A DNA stretch of 64,000 bases from Planococcus citri (lineage: Eukaryota; Arthropoda; Insecta; Hemiptera; Pseudococcidae), in the NCBI RefSeq assembly GCF_950023065.1, contig NC_088679.1, forward strand, positions 79,732,001 through 79,796,000, given 5' to 3'. Positions within the stretch are counted from its first letter, which is position 1. Each line of letters starts with the position of its first letter. Below are positions 58,371 to 64,000 of this stretch, piece by piece. The notes under the pieces are model-generated. The model was not told the DNA's origin. It ran no database searches and saw only the letters and a program-made list of their open reading frames with translations. Made by a program: the position numbers and the translations under genes.

Positions 58371-59342
58371 AGCAATTGTTCCGAATTTTGAGGTATTTTT
58401 ATCCAACTTATATGAACTTTTTTCTGATGTATGATCGCTTTCTTTCAAAATTTGAACAATTTTTCAAAGTTTTGAAAGCTTTTTTTTTTGAAATTTCGAA
58501 TAATATTACAAAGATTTATCTGCTCAATTTTTTCACATTTTGAGCAATTTTTCGTTTTTTCCCTCAAATTTGGAATAATTGTTCAAAAGTTTGAATTGTT
58601 TCAAATGTTAATTAATTTTTTGATATTTTGGAAACTATTGTAAGCCGTTAACAAATTTTTTCAAACTTTGAACATTTGAACTGGTAATAAAGAATGAGCT
58701 ATACCCACGATTTTGGCATTTTAATCGTTTTGTTTCGATTTTCGCAATGGAATTCTTAAAGTGTGAGTTTTTCATTTCTCATCTTTCAAATAAGGGGGGG
58801 GGGGTAAGAAAATTGGGAAGAGTTGGAAAAATATGGAAGTGGTGTGGAAAAATTGGAGGTCGTGGTAAAATTTAGATATTGAAAATTATCCTGGTCGTGT
58901 AGCCCCAAAAAATCCTTAGAATAATCTCTGCAGTTTTTACTTTGACAATTTTTAAATCGAGATCTCCGCAAAAACAGAATTTTGGAGAAAGTGAAATGAT
59001 TCCTCAAAGTATAAAACCGAACATCAAATGATCGAAACCCGCATTACTCGAAATAAGGTCATTGAAACGACCCACAATATGAAATCTACGAACAAGAATT
59101 CATTTTCAAAACACACCAAACAATTAAGTGCAAAACAATACCTCGACCAATGAAAAAAACAAAAGTAAGCTACCAAACAAAACATAGAAACAATTTTAAT
59201 TAATGTAAAATTACGTAAAGAGGAACAAAAAAAAATGAAAATGGTAATGAAAGTATAAATAAATTATGTTTTTTCAAACGTAAAAATAATCAAAAGAACG
59301 CGACGTACAATGTAAATATAATATAAAATGAAAAATCAGCCA
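58371..59342. other. Intergenic stretch, no gene recognised
   Basis: Low-complexity T-rich sequence to ~58780. The last few hundred bases before 59343 are probably UBE2J1 3' UTR. Confidence 0.4.
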
Positions 59343-60522
59343 TTATTCGTTATAATCGAGTAGAAAAATTCTTCTGTAGAGTAATAAAGCGATCAGAATC
59401 ACAATTACGCTGACGGTTAGCTTGGAATCCGTTATATTCGACCACATAGACGAAAGAAGATCATCATTCAACGAATTCACCGGAATTGGAGGAGCGATTC
59501 CGGTAGGTTCGCGAGAAACTGGTGTTTCAGAATGCGACACGTTATCGATATTATTCGAGTAATTGATATTTGAGTTCTCTTCGGAACTGGGGGAAGAATT
59601 CGTGGAAGGTTCGGGTTCGTGGGAGAATACATTATCACCGGAAGCTTTGGTTTCCGGCTCGGTAACATCGGTAACCTGATTGTGATCATAAAACAAAATG
59701 AGAATCAGACTCGAAGAAGAAAAAAATACGGGAATGAACAACGATCAAGAAATTAATACCTCTTTGGTATCAACTTTGACTGCAGAATCTTTTCCATTAT
59801 CAGAATTCAATAATAGATCGGTTATCTTACCACATTCCGGGCATTTCCATTCCAACGATCTGTAATTGGGAAAAACGATTCTATAGATACGAGATAATTT
59901 CAGAGTGATAAAATTCGAATACAAAATTGTAATACTTTTTCGCTAGAGCTTTTCGTTCATCCGATGAGTAATCTAGAGCGCCAACTGTGCCATTACCAGG
60001 AGTGGGTAGAAATGCGATAAGAGCCAGCAGAGCAGTCCTGACGCACCACGAAGGCTGCCACGTTTCAGGATGATGGCCGGAAATACTCAAACATACTTTT
60101 TTATTCGTTTCAAACCGGCCATTAGGCTAAAGAACAATCGAACGTTAGAAGATCTCGTAAATAACTCGACATTCGATCGAGATCTTACCGTCAATAAAAT
60201 TATATTCGGCGGTTTCATCGGATACTCGGAAGGGAAAATCAGTCTACCGTGGTAAATACCGCCTTCGAAATCGGTTTCAGAAGCTCCTCTGATTGTGAAA
60301 TGCCATTCGAATAGATTATCACCTACTGGCGCTGCGCTGTAATCCTCCGTCGGCTCGTGCATTTCTGATGCTTCTCTCATCAGCCTCTTAACCGCTGAAA
60401 TATACAACACGTATTCGGTTTTAGTACGGTTTCAATTTCAAAACCGTTCCATATAGTATACCTACGTACGTCAAAATATACGTACCGGGGCTTTTGATAT
60501 TGTATTGGTTCTCGAAATTCAT
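59343..60522 (-). CDS. UBE2J1: Ubiquitin-conjugating enzyme E2 J1 (ER-anchored, ERAD)
   Basis: Tail-anchored E2 (Ubc6-like) of the ER membrane that ubiquitinates misfolded proteins during ERAD. Five exons: 60486-60522, 60189-60394, 59936-60126, 59760-59859 and 59343-59675, 867 nt (288 residues, slightly shorter than human 318). The UBC fold starts at YNIKSPAVKRLMREA and includes NLFEWHFTIRG, GGIYHGRLIFPSEYPMKPP, and the catalytic Cys in KKVCLSISGHHPETWQPSW followed by TALLALIAFLPT, as in this E2 class. A WKCPECGK motif follows at ~146-155, giving a CxxC rarely stressed in this family. Residues ~180-260 are Ser/Glu-rich linker. A C-terminal membrane anchor (VSVIVILIALLLYRRIFLL) ends the protein. 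Confidence 0.96.
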
Positions 60523-61306
60523 ACTGTAAACTTAATAACTCAAGACGATCGAATCGAGCAAATTAGTTATTTATCATTTCTACACCGACTGGAAGAACTA
60601 ATTGAGACGAATTCACGTCCGCATAATTGGACCACTCCCAGCTTGATTACGGAAATTAGGTGTATAAGGCGGTATTATCCGTTTACAAGGTTCTATCGAG
60701 TATACACGAAGGCTAAATGGAATACTTCGGATTTAACAAAAATATGAGTAATTCTTCTCTGAAACTTGTAAAATTTCGTTCAAGAGCGATCGATATTCGA
60801 AAAATCCGAGCCAATTGATTATTTTATGTTTACGTATTCGGTACTGATACCGAATTTAGGAACAGGTTCGAGTCAGATTACTACGATCGTGTACTGATAC
60901 CAATTTTTCAACCTATTTTCGGCCGGACATCGACTCTCTATAGCTGTTTGGCGATTACACGACGTGCGATGAATATTTTTTTCGAGAAATATTCCCAAAT
61001 GTTATTTTTAGAAATACGAAGAATGACGACAAGCTGTCAATCATCAACACAGCACTTTAAGCTCACAAAAGCTCCATGGAATTTGGACTTGTGGCCCAGA
61101 AACGTTACGATTTCCTTCCAGTAACGAAACGAAACATTAAATTTTATCTCGGATTACGAAATTACGAATTAATCTATCGAAATTAATTAAAAATTTGACA
61201 TAAAATATTGTAAAACATTTTTTATCACCATCACGTTTATCAGTTGAAATTAGGAAGGGGAAGGAGGAATCAAAACAGAAAAACAGGAAGCCGAATATTG
61301 GACAAG

Positions 61307-61314
61307 TGACGTCA
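61307..61314. promoter_or_regulatory. CRE/ATF palindrome TGACGTCA
   Basis: Exact TGACGTCA, ~440 bp upstream of the calreticulin start and ~785 bp upstream of UBE2J1. CREB/ATF-family factors bind this site. ATF6- and XBP1-type sites share the ACGT core. The role here is inferred. Confidence 0.5.
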
Positions 61315-61556
61315 TCACGATGAGATTTTACAATCGTGTTTTTTTCGCCATTATTCAATTTTTTGTAATAATTTGTCACTAATAATCATCTACAACTTGT
61401 AAATAATATAAAATTGCTGTAAAATTTTCATTTCGATCGATAATTTTGCAGAATTACCGAATTAACGATTTTTTCGACCGTTGATCATTTCGAGCTATTG
61501 TAACGAAATCACGAAATCACGAAAACCAAAACATGGAAATGAGGAAGAGAATTTGG

Positions 61557-61575
61557 CGTGGTGAGTTGTAATTGG
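61557..61575 (-). promoter_or_regulatory. ER stress response element (CCAAT-N9-CCACG)
   Basis: On the plus strand CGTGG-TGAGTTGTA-ATTGG; on the minus strand this is exactly CCAAT, nine bases, CCACG, the canonical ERSE bound by NF-Y with ATF6. It lies ~175 bp before the calreticulin ATG. A second CCAAT box follows at 61589-61593 with nine bases then CCATT, a partial ERSE on the plus strand. Confidence 0.8.
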
Positions 61576-61748
61576 CGAATCTCGCCGACCAATCAGACGC
61601 TTCCATTTGGCTTGGAACAAAATTATCGGAAGGTGATTGACTAGAAAATTATAATTTGCGGTATTCGACGAGTGTGATCCGTAATTTAATATACGGGAGC
61701 CGGTTACTTAAGTTGTGTGTTTAAATATACTTATTAAATAAGAACAAA

Positions 61749-63941
61749 ATGTATCTATTGTTTAATCTATTCACCGTGTTATTTATTTGTTCGGTCGTCA
61801 AGTCCGAAGTATATTTCGAAGAACGATTTCCAGACGGTAAGATTGACGATTTTTTGCTTACCTAATACCTATCCCCATATCCACGTACTCGAAAGTTCTC
61901 TGATATTATGCCAAGAAATCATTCAAATCGTTTATTAATAGCTTAAAAGAAGCCTTTAAACGATTAACCATGTCTAAAATCGAGTAATTAGGGTGAAATT
62001 CATCTTGTACGTTGTCTAATCACTACCACGTAAGATACACGTAAGCTAACTCCAGCCCTGTGCAGTCTTTATCAGTTGTCGGTCCTTGAGCAATTATGGA
62101 GGCAACGACGATTAACTAATTACGTTTATATTTTTACAGAATCATGGGAAGAAAACTGGATCTATTCGGAATACCCTGGAAAAGAATTCGGTAAATTCAA
62201 ATTGACGTCTGGAAAATTCTACAACGATGCCGAAAAAGATAAAGGTAATTTAAACATATTTCCTAATCGACAGATTCCATCGAAAGAACACGTAGATAAC
62301 TTTATTCTGTATATATTTCAGGTATTCAAACATCGGAAGATGCTAAATTCTACGCTATTTCGAAGAAATTCCCTCCTTTCTCGAATAAAGGAAAAGATCT
62401 CGTTATTCAATTTACTGTAAAGCACGAACAAGGTATCGACTGTGGCGGTGGTTACGCTAAAATTTTCGACTGTAGCTTAGACCAAAAACAAATGCACGGA
62501 GAATCTCCTTACTCGATTATGTTCGGTGAGTAAATCATCATCATCATGGTAAGAATCTCTAATAGACACCGGTGGCTAATAATTTCTCGTTTACTTAGGA
62601 CCCGATATCTGTGGACCTGGTACCAAGAAAGTGCACGTCATCTTCAGTTACAAAGGAAAGAATTTACTCATTAACAAAGACATCAGATGTAAAGATGACG
62701 TATTCACTCACTTATACACTTTGATCCTGCGTCCCGACAACACCTACGAAGTAAGTATACCCCCCCCCCCCCCCCCTTATCCTACTCCCCAGCTATTCCC
62801 ATTCTCAGGTTTTCTAATACATTTTTTTCTGCAGGTATTGATCGATAACGAAAAAGTCGAAAGTGGAGATTTAGAAAGCGATTGGGAATTCTTACCACCG
62901 AAAAAGATCAAGGACCCTGCTGCGAAAAAACCAGAAGACTGGGATGACAGGCCAACCATCGATGACCCCAACGACACGAAACCCGAAGATTGGGATAAGC
63001 CAATGCACATCCCAGACCCAGAAGCCAAAAAACCCGAAGACTGGGACGATGAAATGGACGGCGAATGGGAACCACCAATGATCGATAACCCTGAATACAA
63101 AGGCGAATGGAAACCAAAACAAATCGACAACCCTGATTACAAAGTAAGCGTCACACGTACCGGCTGGCTAACTCTTTATTTACAAATAATACTCGCCAAA
63201 CAATAATGATTGGCGGCTTGTAACATAACACTCGTCGTGTATGTAGATCGTTAACCCATCGTTTATATAACATACGTGTGTTGTCGTACATGTCGTTATG
63301 TCAACGTCATGCTCACTCGTTCGTTTATCGTTAACGAATTATAATTTGCTTATCGCTCGTTAATGCTGCTGGGCCACGTAGATATATCCATAGCTGACCT
63401 AACACGTGGTTTTTTGTTATCCGTAGGGCGTATGGGTACATCCGGAAATCGATAACCCTGAATACTCACCAGACTCCAACTTATACTTAAAAGAGGAAAT
63501 TTGCACTCTTGGTTTCGATTTATGGCAAGTCAAATCCGGTACCATTTTCGGTAACATCTTGATCACCGACGATGTCAAACACGCCAAAGAAGTCGGAGAA
63601 ACCGTATGGAAACCAATGCTGGTACGTTCACGAATCTTTGGTGGAATTATTTCCAATTTTTTAGTTTTCAATATCGTCACTATCACGTTACATTCTTTTT
63701 TTTTTAGGCCGGCGAAAAGAAAATGAAAGAAGCTCAAGACGAAGAAGAAAGCAAAGCCGAACAAAAGAAAGTTGACGAAGCCGAAGAAGAAGACGATGAG
63801 GAAGAAGACGAAAGCAAACCCGAAGAAGCTGCCGAAGAAGTAAGTCAAACGCTGAACCTTCCCCCCCCCCATATTTCATCTATATTCGATATATCTAACT
63901 CGTAAATTTTGTTTTCCTTCCAGGCTCACGATGAACTGTAA
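61749..63941 (+). CDS. CALR: Calreticulin
   Basis: ER-luminal, calcium-binding lectin chaperone for monoglucosylated glycoproteins. Eight exons: 61749-61836, 62140-62244, 62322-62525, 62599-62750, 62835-63143, 63427-63621, 63708-63839 and 63924-63941, 1,203 nt (400 residues). Residues 1-~19 are a signal peptide (MYLLFNLFTVLFICSVVKS). The N domain has the paired cysteines of CGGGYAKIFDC and a third in GPDICGPGTKKVH. The P domain carries three type-1 repeats (KPEDWDD / KPEDWDK) and three type-2 repeats (GEWEPPMIDNPEYKG, GEWKPKQIDNPDYKG, GVWVHPEIDNPEY). The C domain is strongly acidic, and the last four residues are the retrieval signal HDEL. The model is complete. Confidence 0.98.
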
Positions 63942-64000
63942 GAAGTTAGACTGGGTTGCCATTTTTTGGGACTGGGATCACACAAGAAGTCTCCACGCGA

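Larger units (their letters stand above)
60523..61748. promoter_or_regulatory. Divergent spacer between UBE2J1 and calreticulin
   Basis: The genes start head-to-head across 1.2 kb with no coding frame between them that I can support. The calreticulin-proximal part is less AT-rich and holds the TGACGTCA site (61307-61314) and the ERSE (61557-61575). Confidence 0.7.

Noticed and set aside
62777..63130. Three long minus-strand frames opposite calreticulin exon 5
   Set aside because: They are shadows of the repetitive P-domain codons.

Overview
This is a nuclear, intron-rich, AT-rich animal segment. It is almost certainly from an insect and probably from a hemipteran. The first gene is the arthropod-type nicotinic acetylcholine receptor beta1 subunit. 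Most introns between conserved exons are only 60-130 nt, and the genes are separated by large amounts of palindromic and tandem repeat. The order Hemiptera is an inference, not something read directly from the sequence. All gene models were built by hand from GT-AG splice sites. In every model called confidently the exon lengths sum to a whole number of codons and the protein closes on a stop codon.

Layout. 1-2502: repeat-rich, including the right end of a large inverted-repeat element. 2503-13127 (+): 3' five exons of the nAChR beta1 gene, with two large introns holding foldback elements. 13128-26474: about 13 kb with no recognisable gene, holding a ~298-bp tandem array, a duplicated low-complexity element with short terminal inverted repeats and a hairpin. 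26475-27505 (-): TIPIN (replication fork protection), preceded 15 nt upstream by a second open frame of 85 codons in the same frame. 28925-40634 (-): virilizer/VIRMA, m6A methyltransferase complex scaffold, 13 exons, 1,830 aa. 41395-42529 (+): gene starting like mitochondrial ATP synthase subunit b but ending in an unrelated coiled coil plus hydrophobic tail. 45254-47813 (-): hAT-transposase-derived BED-finger gene, intact and multi-exon but with degraded catalytic residues. 49268-52157 (+): WDR48/UAF1, 12 exons, 679 aa. 52380-55925: 3.5-kb composite element with inverted ends and ten ~310-bp repeats. 59343-60522 (-): UBE2J1-type ER-associated E2. 61749-63941 (+): calreticulin, 8 exons, ending in HDEL.

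Genes are often head-to-head: VIRMA with the ATP synthase b-like gene, the hAT-derived gene with WDR48, and UBE2J1 with calreticulin. The last pair joins an ERAD ubiquitin-conjugating enzyme to an ER chaperone across 1.2 kb. That interval contains an exact ER-stress response element (CCAAT-N9-CCACG, minus strand) and a TGACGTCA site, so shared unfolded-protein-response control is plausible.

The most unusual feature is a family of ~2-kb foldback elements ending in TAGTCCGGCATATG, with five copies in the window. Two intact copies occupy almost the whole of a host intron (nAChR beta1 and VIRMA). In each copy the two arms share private variants not found in other copies, which indicates arm-to-arm homogenisation. 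As intronic palindromes with ~0.9-kb arms they would be transcribed as long hairpin RNA. A 13-nt odd palindrome, CTGGAGCCTCCAG, recurs in this family and in the otherwise different 310-bp repeat array.
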